Assembly: GCF_014698735.1 (NCBI RefSeq) | Contig: NZ_JACJTQ010000005.1 | Coordinates: 62,001 to 126,000 of the forward strand | Source of the DNA: Anabaena catenula FACHB-362 | GTDB taxonomy: Bacteria; Cyanobacteriota; Cyanobacteriia; Cyanobacteriales; Nostocaceae | Reading direction: 5' to 3' | DNA: 64,000 nt | Shown: piece by piece, positions 8,551 through 18,727 of the stretch | Position numbering within the stretch: position 1 is the stretch's first letter | Layout of the letters: each line of letters opens with the position of its first letter | The notes under the pieces: generated by a model | Database searches by the model: none | Seen by the model: the letters and a program-made list of their open reading frames with translations, nothing else | What the model was told of the DNA's origin: nothing | Translations under genes and position numbers: made by a program

Positions 8551-9385
8551 TTTACAAATGTGTGTGTCTTCATTTATTAACCTTGTTTAACTTTACCGTT
8601 TCATTCGCGCTGATGGGGAGATCCGGGGACAAGGGATGTGAGGACGCGGTGATGGGGTGACGCGGTGATGGGGTGACATGGGGACGCGGAGAAAATTACC
8701 AATCACCAATCACCAATCATTAATCATCAACCTTTCCAGACAAAAATTAGCCAACTCTGAAATCTTGATTACAGAATTGAGTGCAGATTTTACGATTATA
8801 TATAAATATATGAAAGCGCTAAAATCACCCTTCACACTTTCATCCAAGGTTGGTAATTGATGATTGAAAATAGATATTTAGAAAAACTGTTCTCTGTTTC
8901 CTTGCGAATAAAAAACTTGGTGCAGCTATCTGGCAAACTTGCTTTGGCATTTTTCTGTGATTTCGGAGAGGATAAATAAATCCTCCTGAAATTATACAGA
9001 ATATTTTTTCTCAAAAAATCGCAGTTTATCTTGATGTAATTTTTACATTTATTTACTCTATTTTAGAGCATCTTCATAGAATGTCTAAATTACAGATTCA
9101 ACTATATTTTCTGAATTGGGGTTAGTGTTTCGTCTATCAAGACCATTCCATTTGTAAGAATCAGTGCCATAAACTGCTGACACCATGCTTTTTAGCCACT
9201 ATTATCCCTAATGGGACGATAAATTAGCTAGATTTCTAGATATTACACAACAATTCTTGAGTTGAGGAACTTTGCTAATATTAAATGGTAGTTTGAAAAA
9301 ATGAGTAGCCATGTTATATAATTACGTGGTTTTACCGCATTAACGAAGAGAGAAAACGGTTTAATAATTTGTTTTTTAATTTTGC
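8551..9385. other. 835-bp gap upstream of metG
   Basis: No convincing gene. A 16-bp unit (GACGCGGTGATGGGGT) is repeated perfectly at 8643-8658 and 8659-8674 with a partial third copy, followed by tandem AATCACC-type heptamers (about 8698-8725). The remainder is A+T-rich and presumably includes the promoter and leader of metG. I see no recognisable riboswitch. Confidence 0.5.
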
Positions 9386-10987
9386 ATGAATCTAGTGAAT
9401 AAAACAGAAAAGACCTTTGTACTGACGACACCTCTATACTATGTAAACGATGTTCCTCATATTGGCAGTGCTTACACAACAATGGCTGCGGATGTAGTGG
9501 CACGGTTTCAGCGCTTATTGGGACATCGAGTACTGCTAATTACGGGTACAGATGAACATGGACAAAAAATTCAGCGGTCAGCAGCTAGTTCTGGAAAAGC
9601 ACCACAAGAATTTTGTGATGAAATAGTACCCAGTTTCCTGAACTTGTGGCAGGTTCTCAATATCCAATATGATCGCTTTAGTCGTACCACCGCAGCTAAC
9701 CATCACGCAATTGTCCAAGAATTTTTCCAACGAGTTTGGGAAAATGGCGATATTTACCAAGGACAACAAAAAGGTTGGTACTGCGTATCCTGTGAAGAAT
9801 TTAAAGAAGAACGGGAACTGCTTGATGATAAACGCTGCCCCATACATACTACCAAGCAAGTAGAGTGGCGAGACGAGCAGAACTACTTCTTTAGACTATC
9901 CAAGTATCAAACCCAATTAGAGGAATTCTATCAGTCTAGACCAGATTTTATCCAACCTGCAAGTCGGCGGAATGAAGTCCTCAACTTTGTCAGTCAAGGT
10001 TTACAAGACTTTTCGATTTCGCGGGTAAATCTCGATTGGGGTTTTCCAGTACCTGTAGATTCTAAACATACCCTTTATGTCTGGTTTGATGCGCTGTTAG
10101 GTTATGTCACAGCATTGTTAGAACCTGATGCAGAACCGACTTTAGCCAATGCTTTAGAAAAATGGTGGCCAATCAATCTGCACCTCATTGGTAAAGATAT
10201 ATTGCGCTTTCATGCTGTTTACTGGCCAGCAATGCTGATATCAGCAGGTTTACCCTTACCAGAGCGAGTTTTTGGCCATGGATTTTTGACTAAAGATGGT
10301 CAAAAAATGGGGAAAACCCTAGGTAATACCCTAGATCCTGTAGCTTTAGTTCAACGTTATGGTAGCGACGCAGTTCGTTATTACTTCCTTAAGGAAATCG
10401 AATTTGGTAAAGATGGCGATTTTAATGAAGTTAGATTCATTAATGTTCTGAATGCAGATTTGGCAAATGATTTAGGTAATTTGTTAAATCGCACCTTAAA
10501 CATGGTGAAGAAATACTGCGCTGGTAAAGTGCCGTCAATTGCCCAGTCAGCTATCCCGGCTGAAAATTCTTTAAAAGCAATTGGCTTAAGTCTAGGAGAG
10601 AAGGTGAAACAAGCCTACGAGACACTAGCTTTCAATGAAGCCTGCCATGCTGTTCTGTCGCTGGTACAAGCCAGCAATAAGTTTATTGATGACCAAGCTC
10701 CTTGGACATTATATAAACAGGGAAAGCAGGAAGAAGTTGAAGCAGTGCTGTACACGGTTCTTGAATCAGTGAGACTAGCAGCTTATCTCCTCTCCCCGAT
10801 TATTCCCAATATCAGCAGTGATATTTATCAGCAACTAGGCTGGGGAATAAACTTTAACGATCAAACAGAAAGTTTAATTATTGCGCCTTTTACTACCCAT
10901 GCAACATGGGGCGTATTATCCGATCAACAACAGTTGGGTACACCTCAACCAGTTTTTAAACGGATAGAAGCTTTAAAAAATGATTAG
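9386..10987 (+). CDS. metG: Methionine-tRNA ligase
   Basis: Charges tRNA-Met, including the initiator. The 533-residue class I synthetase has TTPLYYVNDVPHIGSAYTT (HIGH-equivalent HIGS, near residues 14-32), ITGTDEHGQKI near 52-62, a Cys-x2-Cys knuckle (WYCVSCEEF) near 130, and the signature loop QKMGKTLGNTLDP near 308-320 in place of the classical KMSKS. The anticodon-binding helical domain occupies the C-terminal third (FNEVRFINVLNADLANDLGN onward). The length fits the short form without the C-terminal dimerisation domain. Confidence 0.96.
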   Translation: MNLVNKTEKTFVLTTPLYYVNDVPHIGSAYTTMAADVVARFQRLLGHRVLLITGTDEHGQKIQRSAASSGKAPQEFCDEIVPSFLNLWQVLNIQYDRFSRTTAANHHAIVQEFFQRVWENGDIYQGQQKGWYCVSCEEFKEERELLDDKRCPIHTTKQVEWRDEQNYFFRLSKYQTQLEEFYQSRPDFIQPASRRNEVLNFVSQGLQDFSISRVNLDWGFPVPVDSKHTLYVWFDALLGYVTALLEPDAEPTLANALEKWWPINLHLIGKDILRFHAVYWPAMLISAGLPLPERVFGHGFLTKDGQKMGKTLGNTLDPVALVQRYGSDAVRYYFLKEIEFGKDGDFNEVRFINVLNADLANDLGNLLNRTLNMVKKYCAGKVPSIAQSAIPAENSLKAIGLSLGEKVKQAYETLAFNEACHAVLSLVQASNKFIDDQAPWTLYKQGKQEEVEAVLYTVLESVRLAAYLLSPIIPNISSDIYQQLGWGINFNDQTESLIIAPFTTHATWGVLSDQQQLGTPQPVFKRIEALKND

Positions 10988-11022
10988 TACTTTCCATTTT
11001 TGATTTACGCAAAATATTTGAT

Positions 11023-11045
11023 CGGGGCTGAATTGATTAGCCCCG
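11023..11045. terminator. Hairpin after metG
   Basis: A 7-bp G+C-rich stem (CGGGGCT / AGCCCCG) with a 9-base loop, 35 bp after the metG stop codon. It lacks a clear T run on the + strand, so it may be a factor-assisted terminator or an RNA-stabilising hairpin. Confidence 0.45.
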
Positions 11046-11125
11046 GAAAATTATCATAAGCCACTCTAACAAGTATGTAAAAGTTAGCGATTTCTATCAA
11101 AAATAACAAGGATAAGAACTGAGGT

Positions 11126-11764
11126 ATGAGAACAATGTTGAATAATTTGGAAAACGACTCAATATTTACGCCAGAACAGGTTTTAGAAAATCGCGGTCGT
11201 GTGGCTATATTTATTGATGGCTCCAATCTATTTTATGCGGCGCTGCAACTGGGGATCGAAATTGATTACACGAAGTTGCTGTGTCGTTTAACTGGGGGAT
11301 CAAGGCTGTTGCGAGCTTTCTTTTATACGGGAGTAGACCGGACAAATGAGAAACAGCAGGGATTTTTGCTGTGGATGCGTCGCAACGGCTATCGAGTCAT
11401 TGCTAAAGATTTGGTACAGCTGCCAGATGGCTCAAAAAAAGCTAACTTAGATGTAGAAATAGCTGTGGATATGATGGCGCTGGTCGATTCCTATGATACC
11501 GCAGTTTTAGTGAGCGGTGACGGCGATTTGGCTTACGCAGTAAATTCCGTCAGCTATCGCGGTGTGCGGGTTGAGGTGGTGAGTTTGCGGTCGATGACTA
11601 GTGATAGTTTAATTAATGTGAGCGATCGCTATATCGATCTAGAAGCCATCAAAGAAGATATTCAAAAAACACCCCGTCAAAGCTATCCATATCGACCTTT
11701 ATCCGGGATGGGTTTTTTGGATGACCATAGAGAAAGTGAAGGACATTTAGAAATTCCAGAATAA
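11126..11764 (+). CDS. NYN domain protein (LabA/DUF88 family)
   Basis: 212 residues with a PIN-like NYN nuclease fold: VAIFIDGSNLFYAALQLGIE near residues 29-48 (first Asp), DVEIAVDMMALVDSYDTAVLVSGDGDLAYAV near 110-140 (clustered Asp) and GVRVEVVSLRSMTSDSLINVSDRYIDL. Family members are predicted RNA-processing nucleases; cyanobacterial LabA influences circadian output. Two ATGs (11126 and 11135) are possible starts. It overlaps the next gene's longest frame by 1 base, suggesting a two-gene unit. Confidence 0.85.
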   Translation: MRTMLNNLENDSIFTPEQVLENRGRVAIFIDGSNLFYAALQLGIEIDYTKLLCRLTGGSRLLRAFFYTGVDRTNEKQQGFLLWMRRNGYRVIAKDLVQLPDGSKKANLDVEIAVDMMALVDSYDTAVLVSGDGDLAYAVNSVSYRGVRVEVVSLRSMTSDSLINVSDRYIDLEAIKEDIQKTPRQSYPYRPLSGMGFLDDHRESEGHLEIPE

Positions 11765-13107
11765 TGCAATATCAAGAAGGCAGGAAGAATGAGGAAGAAA
11801 ATTCAACAAAAAGCAGGGAACCAAGAGGTAGTGAGCAGGGAGACAATAAATATGGAGATTTTAACTCCGGCTCATCGTCCTCTTTTTCACCCTTGCTTCT
11901 TTGTTCAAAACTTCTGGGGGGAAGTAAAACCAACTCCTCCTGCTTCCATTTATGGGATAATTTACAATGGCCAGTCAATTGGTATTACTTACCTTTAACT
12001 TTATTTTTGGTCATTGGATTATTTTCTTGTAGTAATCAATCATCTACTAAATCAAATACTGGTGATTCATCTCCACAAAAAGTAGATAGTAAATTGACTT
12101 TTTTTGATGTTGCTTTAGAACAATTTGATGAAGTAGGCAGACCAATTTGGAAAGTCAGAGCTAAACAAGCAAAATATACCAAAGAAAAGGAAATAGGTGA
12201 AGCCGAAAATCCTGATGGTGAACTATACCAAGATGGCAAAGTAGTTTATAAAATTAAAGCTGATAAAGCCGACATCCAGCAAGATGGTAAGCAATTATTG
12301 CTCAAAGGCAAGATTATTGCTACAGATCCTCTCAATGGTATTGTTTTACAAGGAAATGAATTAGAATGGCGACCAAAAGAAGATTTATTAATTGTTCGTA
12401 ATCAGCTAAATGGTACTCATAAACAGTTGAAAGCTGTAGCACAGGAAGCAAGAGTTAAAACCCGTGAACAGCGTGTAGAATTTTCGGGAAAAGTCGTAGC
12501 GAATTCTACTGAACCACAATTGCAAATGCGAACCGAGTATTTAGTTTGGCAAATCAAAGCCGAAAAATTAATTAGCGATCGCACCATCGAAATTGACCGC
12601 TACAAAAATAATCAAATTACCGACCGTGGTAAAGGAAATGCCGCAGAAGTTAACTTAAAAACTAAAATTGCTACTATTCAACCCAAAGCCCAGATACAGT
12701 TACTAGATCCACCTATGCAAATAACTAGTAACTCTATCACCTGGAACATAACTCAAGAAATTGTCACTACAAATTCGCCCTTGCGCGTTTTTCACCAAGC
12801 TGAAAATGTTACAGTGACCGGTAATCAAGGAAAAATGAATATCCCACAAAAAATAATTAATTTAATCGGCAATGTCAACGCAGTGGGACAACGTCAGCAA
12901 TCTTTAAAATCTAATACACTAACTTGGGATGTAGACAAAAAACTTCTAGAAGCCCAAGGAAACGTCGTTTACCGCCAAGTTGAGCCAAAATTAACTTTCA
13001 CAGGTGAAACAGCCGTCGGCAACCTGCAAACAGAAAATATTACCGTTAACGGTGGTACTTCTAAAGACAGAGTGCTAACGGAGATTATTCCCCAGGATGG
13101 AGGTTAG
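11764..13107 (+). CDS. lptC: LptC-like lipopolysaccharide export protein
   Basis: The longest frame is 447 residues. A lipoprotein-type signal (LPLTLFLVIGLFSCSNQ, lipobox Cys) falls near residue 89. It is preceded by a low-complexity, Ser/Lys-rich stretch encoded by repeat-like DNA, so the true start is probably nearer 11980. After the signal come repeated LptC/OstA-type beta segments (FFDVALEQFDEVGRPIWKVRA; DKADIQQDGKQLLLKGKI; QGKMNIPQKIINLIGNVNA). LptC spans the inner membrane-periplasm interface of the Lpt bridge carrying LPS from LptBFG to LptA/D. Adjacency to the NYN gene suggests co-transcription. The C-terminal half carries additional OstA-like repeats. Confidence 0.82.
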   Translation: MQYQEGRKNEEENSTKSREPRGSEQGDNKYGDFNSGSSSSFSPLLLCSKLLGGSKTNSSCFHLWDNLQWPVNWYYLPLTLFLVIGLFSCSNQSSTKSNTGDSSPQKVDSKLTFFDVALEQFDEVGRPIWKVRAKQAKYTKEKEIGEAENPDGELYQDGKVVYKIKADKADIQQDGKQLLLKGKIIATDPLNGIVLQGNELEWRPKEDLLIVRNQLNGTHKQLKAVAQEARVKTREQRVEFSGKVVANSTEPQLQMRTEYLVWQIKAEKLISDRTIEIDRYKNNQITDRGKGNAAEVNLKTKIATIQPKAQIQLLDPPMQITSNSITWNITQEIVTTNSPLRVFHQAENVTVTGNQGKMNIPQKIINLIGNVNAVGQRQQSLKSNTLTWDVDKKLLEAQGNVVYRQVEPKLTFTGETAVGNLQTENITVNGGTSKDRVLTEIIPQDGG

Positions 13108-13228
13108 GGGCTTCCAAATAAAAAATACCCCATCGTTTTTAGGGCAGGGAGCAGGGGGCAGGGAGCAGGGGGAGGAAAAGTCGTTTTGATTTGGTGAAAT
13201 TGGATAATTTATTTTTTGGAGTTCCCTT
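13106..13228. mobile_element. MITE-like element abutting the lptC-like stop codon
   Basis: Left end AGGGGCTTCCAAATAAAAAA and right end (inverted) AAGGGAACTCCAAAAAATAA form imperfect inverted repeats about 120 bp apart. The interior is a low-complexity run of GGGCAGGGAGCAG. A second element with the same ends lies at 48170-48343. In both cases the element starts at the stop codon of the upstream gene. No transposase is encoded. Confidence 0.6.
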
Positions 13229-13269
13229 AGAAAGGGATGTAGAGACGCGGAGACGCGGGGATAAATAAC

Positions 13270-13330
13270 CGAATTACGAATTACGAATTACGAATTACGT
13301 TGGCGCAGCCTGCCGGAGGCACTATTACGA
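13270..13330. repeat. ACGAATT heptamers plus TTGGCGCAGCCTGCC unit
   Basis: Three tandem ACGAATT heptamers followed by TTGGCGCAGCCTGCCGGAGG and CACTATTACGAA. This is a second copy of the composite seen at about 405-465, with small differences in the palindromic core. It ends at the dacB stop codon. Confidence 0.65.
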
Positions 13331-14650
13331 ACTTTTCAACAAGATTTCATTTCGACTCCCTGCACCTAATTGTGGTAAAGAATTTTTAGGAGAGTGGGGA
13401 GTGAGGGCATGAGGTATGTCGGCAGATACTTGCAATTGTTTGACGAGATGTTGCAAAAGTTTATCCTGTTCAGCACGGAAAGCTGATACATTACCACCAC
13501 GATTGATAATCGCAAACCAGACTAAACCGCGATCGCGTGTGGGTACAACTCCTGCTAAAGCACTCACATCATTAAGAGTGCCAGTTTTCATTACAGTCGC
13601 AATTGGTAGGTGTCTAGCGTGCAGTGTCCCCCGTTGATCAAACCCAGACATGGGGAATAAGTCACTTAAAGTTAACTGATGGGCTGATGCTTCTCTTTGC
13701 AGCGCCATTAACATAGCACAAGCTGCTCTAGGGGAAATACGATTTTCGCGTCCTAGTCCAGAACCATTAATTAACTGAATTTCCGACTGTGGTACTTGAG
13801 CAAGATTAGCGGCCGTGGCTTTAACTACAGTTGCTCCCCCCACTGCATCCGCTAACATTTCTGCAATATCGTTATTACTGTAAACATTCATCTCCTTAAT
13901 CAGTTGCTTTAAGGGTAAAGAGCGATGACGTACCAGTAAGGTTTGTTGGGGTTTGGGCTGTGCTTCTACTTTAACAGTACCAGCAATAACAACTTGGGGC
14001 TTGGGTGTTCCCTTAGGCATGATTGAGTATTGGTAAACCACAGAACGATTCCAAGTCTTGTGATTCAGGGCTTGCTTGAGCAATTGACCGGCCAAAAGGG
14101 GCTGACGTTGAAAATTCATGGCAAAATTGCCAATAATTACCAAATTTCCCTTTACTTGCTTAATGCCAATTTTATTGAGAGTATTACCAAGAGCGATCGC
14201 TTCTTCTCCCACAAACATCGGATCATTACCACCTGTAATCACCAAATCACCCTGTACTACGCCATTGACTACCAGACCCGTTGCACTGATCAAAGTATCA
14301 AATTGATGGTCTGGACCCCAAGTTTTAAAAGTGGCTAATGAAGTTGCAATCTTAGTTAAAGATGCAGCTGGTAAAGGTATAGTCCCTTGGTGATTAGCCA
14401 TCAGCATGAGACCTGACTGTAACCAAATACCCTGATGTGGCATGAGATTCTGGGCTACCAGCTTCGAGGTAATCAAGCCCTTGAGATATTCCTGCACTGT
14501 CATAGCACCTGCTGGATTAGGATCAGGAGCAATAACAAAGCCAGGGCTACTTTGCCAAGCCAATGCATCTAAAGCATCTAAAGGCTTAATCTTCACTCCA
14601 GCCATGTCTAACCAAAGCGAAACCAAACCTGAACCTAATAATTCCAGCAT
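13325..14650 (-). CDS. dacB: D-alanyl-D-alanine carboxypeptidase/endopeptidase, class C PBP (S13 family)
   Basis: 441 residues of the PBP4/DacB type, which trims or opens peptidoglycan cross-links in the periplasm. The three penicillin-binding motifs are visible in order: SLTK (in PLPAASLTKIATSLATF, near residues 95-105), SNN (in MNVYSNNDIAEMLADA, near 260) and KTG (in ATVMKTGTLNDVSALAGVVP, near 355-375). GGNDPMFVGEE belongs to the inserted domain typical of S13 enzymes. The N terminus is hydrophobic but not a textbook cleavable signal. The flanking genes are unrelated. Confidence 0.9.
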   Translation of the reverse strand: MLELLGSGLVSLWLDMAGVKIKPLDALDALAWQSSPGFVIAPDPNPAGAMTVQEYLKGLITSKLVAQNLMPHQGIWLQSGLMLMANHQGTIPLPAASLTKIATSLATFKTWGPDHQFDTLISATGLVVNGVVQGDLVITGGNDPMFVGEEAIALGNTLNKIGIKQVKGNLVIIGNFAMNFQRQPLLAGQLLKQALNHKTWNRSVVYQYSIMPKGTPKPQVVIAGTVKVEAQPKPQQTLLVRHRSLPLKQLIKEMNVYSNNDIAEMLADAVGGATVVKATAANLAQVPQSEIQLINGSGLGRENRISPRAACAMLMALQREASAHQLTLSDLFPMSGFDQRGTLHARHLPIATVMKTGTLNDVSALAGVVPTRDRGLVWFAIINRGGNVSAFRAEQDKLLQHLVKQLQVSADIPHALTPHSPKNSLPQLGAGSRNEILLKSS

Positions 14651-14976
14651 ATTTAATTCCTCTATCTTGTTTCAAATTTTTATATTGTTTACTTTGCTGG
14701 GCTATCACGCCTTTGAATTGGAGTTTTTTGCACTGGGAATGCTTTTCAAGTAGAAAAGTAGTCAATAATGGACAGCTTAATATACAAGCTGTATTTATGC
14801 TAATCAGCAATAAATAAAGCTTATGCTACGCCGTCTTTTAGAATCAAAAATCTAAAATCTAAAATCCAAAATCGTATCAACATAGTAGTCATAACTAGTC
14901 ATAGTTTTCACCAGATGCATTTGCTTACCCCCCTTACCCTAATTAACTTCAGCCCGTTTTTTTAATCGAGTAGAAC
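14651..14976. other. 326-bp gap, nothing recognised
   Basis: A+T-rich gap between the dacB start and the 3' end of the LOG-family gene, both on the minus strand. It contains an AATCTAAAATCTAAAATCC heptamer-like run near 14845-14870 and presumably the dacB promoter. No gene, RNA or strong hairpin was recognised. Confidence 0.4.
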
Positions 14977-16047
14977 CTACTTCCTTTCTGGGTGTGCTGC
15001 TTCCTCCTCCGAAGGAGTACCCATTTGATTAATGGCTGCAATCATCTGATACAAACGCCCTAAGTCTCGCTGATTGAAGTATAAAATTAGGCGAGGTAGC
15101 TCAGATGTTTCATCTTGTCCTTCTTGAGGTAATGTCTGACTTTTGGCGATTTTGCCCTTAACAAGAATGTCGTTAAAGTCAGTATTTAGTCGTTCCACGT
15201 CAGTATCTGATAAATCTTGTCTCAGACGCATTACTAACTGATCACCTACATAGCGACTAGAGTGATAAACCTGGTAAAACTGGGTAATAGCATTACAAGC
15301 AACTTCCAGATTATCTGTGATGGTGTATAAACTAGGATCATCCGGACTAACAAGCCCTGTTTTTACCAATTGCTCATTAATATATTTACTCCAAGAGCGC
15401 CAGTAATCACCGCCAGGGGTATCTATTAAAACCAAAGGAACTGGACCAAATTTTCCTGTTTGGCTTAATGTCATACATTCAAAAGCTTCATCTTGAGTGC
15501 CAAACCCACCGGGAAATAAAGCCACAGCGTCACTTTCTTTGAGCAGAAATAGCTTGCGAGTAAAGAAATATTTGAAGTGAATCAGTTTCGGATCACCTTC
15601 AATAAAAGGGTTGGCCTGTTGTTCAAAAGGTAACTGAATATTTAAGCCAAAAGAATTTTCTCGCCCAGCGCCTTCTTGCCCCGCCTGCATGATACCACCA
15701 CCACCACCTGTCATGACCATAAATCCCAATTGAGAAACAGCGCGAGCAAACTGAAGCGCTATCTGGTACTCAGGGGTTTCTGGTGCTAAACGGGCAGAAC
15801 CAAAAATAGTGATTTTGCGAACATGACGGTAGCCATAAAACAGCTGAAAACCGCCTTCCATGTCTGCTAGAGCGGCGGATAATATCTTCCAGTCAAGACG
15901 CTCAATTTCACTATCAGCTAGACGCACTATGGTAGCAAGTGCCTGTTGGATAAATTGCCGATGTTTTAAAGTCGGTAAACGATCTATCAATTCAGCCATA
16001 TCGGCTTGGAGAGACTCTAAATAGTCAAACGACGCAGATGAGGTCAT
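14977..16047 (-). CDS. LOG family protein (TIGR00730-like)
   Basis: 356 residues with the two hallmark motifs of the LOG/lysine-decarboxylase-like fold: MTGGGGGIMQAGQEGAGREN near residues 112-131 and LFPGGFGTQDEAFECMTLSQ near 178-197 (PGGxGTxxE). Members of this fold release cytokinin-type bases from nucleotide monophosphates or act as nucleotide 5'-monophosphate phosphoribohydrolases. This longer cyanobacterial form has about 75 extra N-terminal and about 100 extra C-terminal residues with no motif I know. The physiological substrate cannot be told from sequence. Confidence 0.85.
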   Translation of the reverse strand: MTSSASFDYLESLQADMAELIDRLPTLKHRQFIQQALATIVRLADSEIERLDWKILSAALADMEGGFQLFYGYRHVRKITIFGSARLAPETPEYQIALQFARAVSQLGFMVMTGGGGGIMQAGQEGAGRENSFGLNIQLPFEQQANPFIEGDPKLIHFKYFFTRKLFLLKESDAVALFPGGFGTQDEAFECMTLSQTGKFGPVPLVLIDTPGGDYWRSWSKYINEQLVKTGLVSPDDPSLYTITDNLEVACNAITQFYQVYHSSRYVGDQLVMRLRQDLSDTDVERLNTDFNDILVKGKIAKSQTLPQEGQDETSELPRLILYFNQRDLGRLYQMIAAINQMGTPSEEEAAHPERK

Positions 16048-16727
16048 GAGAATAGCCGTAATGATGGCATTATATTTTATCTAAATTTTGTGCCTAAATT
16101 GTCAGAAAAATACTAAAACCCCCATGCGGTTTAATTTTGAATTTTCAAATTATCATGATGATACAAAATAATCAGTAGTCGTGCAAAATAAATTCTCTAG
16201 TTGGGATAGGCAACAGGGAACTCTTCACAGGGATAGAATCAGGGGATTTTATTTTGTGTTTAACAATAGCTAAATATTTCTACGTAGATACTTATGAATT
16301 GAGGAGACAAACGTCACTATTGCCCTGTTTCAAAATTCAAACTTAATTAAGTAAAATATTTTTTAATTCCAAAACTTTGAATGATCGGCATCAAGGAATT
16401 TGAGATTAAATTGGAGCAACAGTATCTAGTCCACTGCGGCCAAAATCAAGCTACCATTAAAAATTCCTAACAAGTTTGTGTAATTGGCTTTTTTATTTCT
16501 TAAGTTTGTTTTTTGAATTATCCCCACATTACCAAATTGCCAGGAATCAATACCAGTATTCCAATAAATAAAGTATGGATGTATCTCGTTAAAGAGACAC
16601 ATCCCTCTTATTTGAAAATAAAGTTGTCCAGAGACACGAATTTTGCGCCTCTAAAACTAGCTGATAAATATTCACCTAACACTAGATCAAATGGACAACT
16701 CAATAGCATTTTGTAAACGATTGAGGT
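16048..16727. other. 680-bp gap upstream of the LOG gene and downstream of trxA
   Basis: A+T-rich, without a supportable gene. The only strong structure is a hairpin at 16577-16604 (GGATGTATCTC / GAGACACATCC, 10 of 11 pairs, 6-base loop). A 67-codon frame over 16513-16716 has no recognisable sequence, no good ribosome-binding site, and runs through this hairpin; I do not call it. Confidence 0.45.
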
Positions 16728-17051
16728 TCAAAGATACTTCTCTAAAGTAGTAGCTAATGTAGTTTTCGGCACAGCACCGACAACCATATCTACTTTTTGT
16801 CCATCTTTAAAAATCATTAATGTGGGAATGCTGCGGATACCATATTTACCGGCAACTTGAGGATTCTCATCAGTATTGACTTTTACTACCTTGAGTTGAC
16901 CTTCATACTGCGATGCTATTTCATCGACAACAGGAGCTACCATCCGGCAGGGGCCACACCAGGGGGCCCAAAAGTCAACTAAAACAGGTACATCGCTATT
17001 AATTACTTCTTGATCAAAACTGGAGTCTGTAACTTGTGTAGCTGCTGACAT
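16728..17051 (-). CDS. trxA: Thioredoxin
   Basis: 107-residue disulfide reductase with the canonical WCGPC active site in [20 protein letters not shown] (near residues 25-44), the conserved cis-Pro segment [13 protein letters not shown] near 73-85 and a terminal Gly-Ala stretch VGAVPKTTL. Sequence and length match the m-type thioredoxin of cyanobacteria, which receives electrons from ferredoxin- or NADPH-thioredoxin reductase. It is transcribed alone. Confidence 0.97.
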   Translation of the reverse strand: MSAATQVTDSSFDQEVINSDVPVLVDFWAPWCGPCRMVAPVVDEIASQYEGQLKVVKVNTDENPQVAGKYGIRSIPTLMIFKDGQKVDMVVGAVPKTTLATTLEKYL

Positions 17052-17436
17052 GCCTAAAAACCTTTGCCTATTGTATTTGATGAGTTTCGTGAAAATTCTA
17101 CCATAGCAAAAACGGATGCTCGAAAGCTAAGAATGTACATTTGCAAAGAAGCTATAAAATTTATTCATGATCATAAGGAACCGCCCGAACAGTAGTCCGG
17201 GCGGAGTGTGGTGTGAGGAGTGAACGGAAACATGCGTCTCCGCTATTTCTATTGTAGGCGACATATAGGATTTTTCCAGTGATTGTTGAGGGCGCTGGAA
17301 AAATTTTTTGGAGGTAGGAGCAGAGGGCAGGGTGCAGGGCGCAGGGTGCGGCATATAATTATTTCTCCGCGTCACCGCGTCAGCCCTAACTATAAGTCTT
17401 TAACCGAACACGATATCACCACGTCCCTGGGTCTCT
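17052..17436. other. Gap between trxA and guaB3 with a strong hairpin
   Basis: Contains the trxA promoter region and, at 17181-17204, a G+C-rich hairpin (CCGCCCG, 9-base loop, CCGGGCGG) without a T run. The hairpin could end minus-strand transcription from the guaB3-like gene. A low-complexity GGGCAGGGTGCAGGGCGCAG run lies at about 17325-17350. Confidence 0.45.
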
Positions 17437-18600
17437 TTACTTACCCATGCCTAATTGTTGGGCTTTTTGATAGACTTTGCCTTCGGTTAATAGAGAAGGA
17501 GCAATGACAACTTCAACTTGCTGCATTTCTTTAAGATTTTTGGCTCCTAATGTACCCATGCTAGTTTTTAAGGCTCCGACTAGATTATGAGTACCATCAT
17601 CTAGTCCAGCAGGACCCGTGAGTATTTGCTCTAGAGTACCAGTAGTACCCACACGAATACGAGTACCACGAGGCAGAACTGGGCTTGGGGTGGCCATGCC
17701 CCAATGATAACCCCTTCCTGGGGCTTCAGCGGCTCTAGCAAAGGGAGAACCAATCATGACACCATCAGCACCGCAGGCGATACACTTACAAATGTCACCG
17801 CCTGTAATTAAACCACCATCAGCAATTACAGGGATATATTTACCAGTTTCCCGATAATAATCATCTCGGGCTGCGGCACAATCTGCGATCGCTGTTGCTT
17901 GCGGTACACCCACACCCAACACCCCACGAGATGTACAAGCAGCACCAGGTCCAATTCCCACCAATACTGCCGCTGCACCGGCTTTCATCAAATCCAATGT
18001 GACTTCATAGGTTACACAGTTGCCCAGAGCCACAGGAATGGGCATAGAACGGCAAAATTCAGCTAAATCAAGGGGAATGATCGACTCTGGGGACAAGTGG
18101 GCTGTAGAAACTACTGTAGCTTGGATAAAAAATAAATCCGCCCCAGCTTTGGCGACTACTTCACCAAATTTACTAGCACCGGCTGGAGTAGCACTCACTG
18201 CCGCAATACCGCCTTGTTGTTTAATTTCCTGAATACGTTTTTCAATTAATTCCGGCTTTATTGGTTCGGCATAGAGTTCTTGCATCAGGGCCACAAATTC
18301 CTCTTTACCTACGGAGGCAATCCGATCTAAAATCGGTTCGGGGTCGGTATAGCGAGTTTGGATACCCTCTAAATTGATTACGCCTAAAGCGCCTAACTGG
18401 GACAAACGGACAGCCATATTCACATCGACAACACCATCCATTGCACTGGCAATAATGGGGATTTCTCGTTCAATATTGCCAATAGTCCACTTAGTATCTG
18501 CCAAACTCGGATCGAGTGTTCTGTTACCGGGGACTAGAGCAATTTCATCAATTCCATAAGCTCTACGAGCTATTTTTCCCCGCCCAAGTTGAATTTCCAC
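17437..18600 (-). CDS. guaB3: GuaB3-type IMP dehydrogenase family protein
   Basis: 387 residues from a GTG start. It is an IMPDH/GMP reductase-fold barrel without the CBS pair of classical IMPDH. Motifs: [20 protein letters not shown] (substrate/NAD region, near residues 49-68), the catalytic loop [20 protein letters not shown] near 211-230 with the active-site Cys, and [20 protein letters not shown] near 258-277 for phosphate binding. The subclass is common in cyanobacteria and actinobacteria, usually alongside a full GuaB. Its exact reaction is less certain than the fold. Confidence 0.85.
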   Translation of the reverse strand: MEIQLGRGKIARRAYGIDEIALVPGNRTLDPSLADTKWTIGNIEREIPIIASAMDGVVDVNMAVRLSQLGALGVINLEGIQTRYTDPEPILDRIASVGKEEFVALMQELYAEPIKPELIEKRIQEIKQQGGIAAVSATPAGASKFGEVVAKAGADLFFIQATVVSTAHLSPESIIPLDLAEFCRSMPIPVALGNCVTYEVTLDLMKAGAAAVLVGIGPGAACTSRGVLGVGVPQATAIADCAAARDDYYRETGKYIPVIADGGLITGGDICKCIACGADGVMIGSPFARAAEAPGRGYHWGMATPSPVLPRGTRIRVGTTGTLEQILTGPAGLDDGTHNLVGALKTSMGTLGAKNLKEMQQVEVVIAPSLLTEGKVYQKAQQLGMGK

Positions 18601-18727
18601 GCTTTCACTTTTCTCAAATCTGTTTAAGCTAGGGTATCAAATTGTGGGGATATTGGCAGGGATTTTTTTCTAGGAGATAGGGTATAGGGGACTAGAAATT
18701 GGTTTTTCCTGAATTCCGAATCCCCAT

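Noticed and set aside
10300-10345. KMGKT in place of KMSKS in MetRS as a defect
   Set aside because: The two key Lys positions are kept and the rest of the enzyme is intact, so it reads as a natural variant.
16513-16716. 67-codon frame in the LOG-trxA gap
   Set aside because: No family features, weak start, and it runs through a hairpin.
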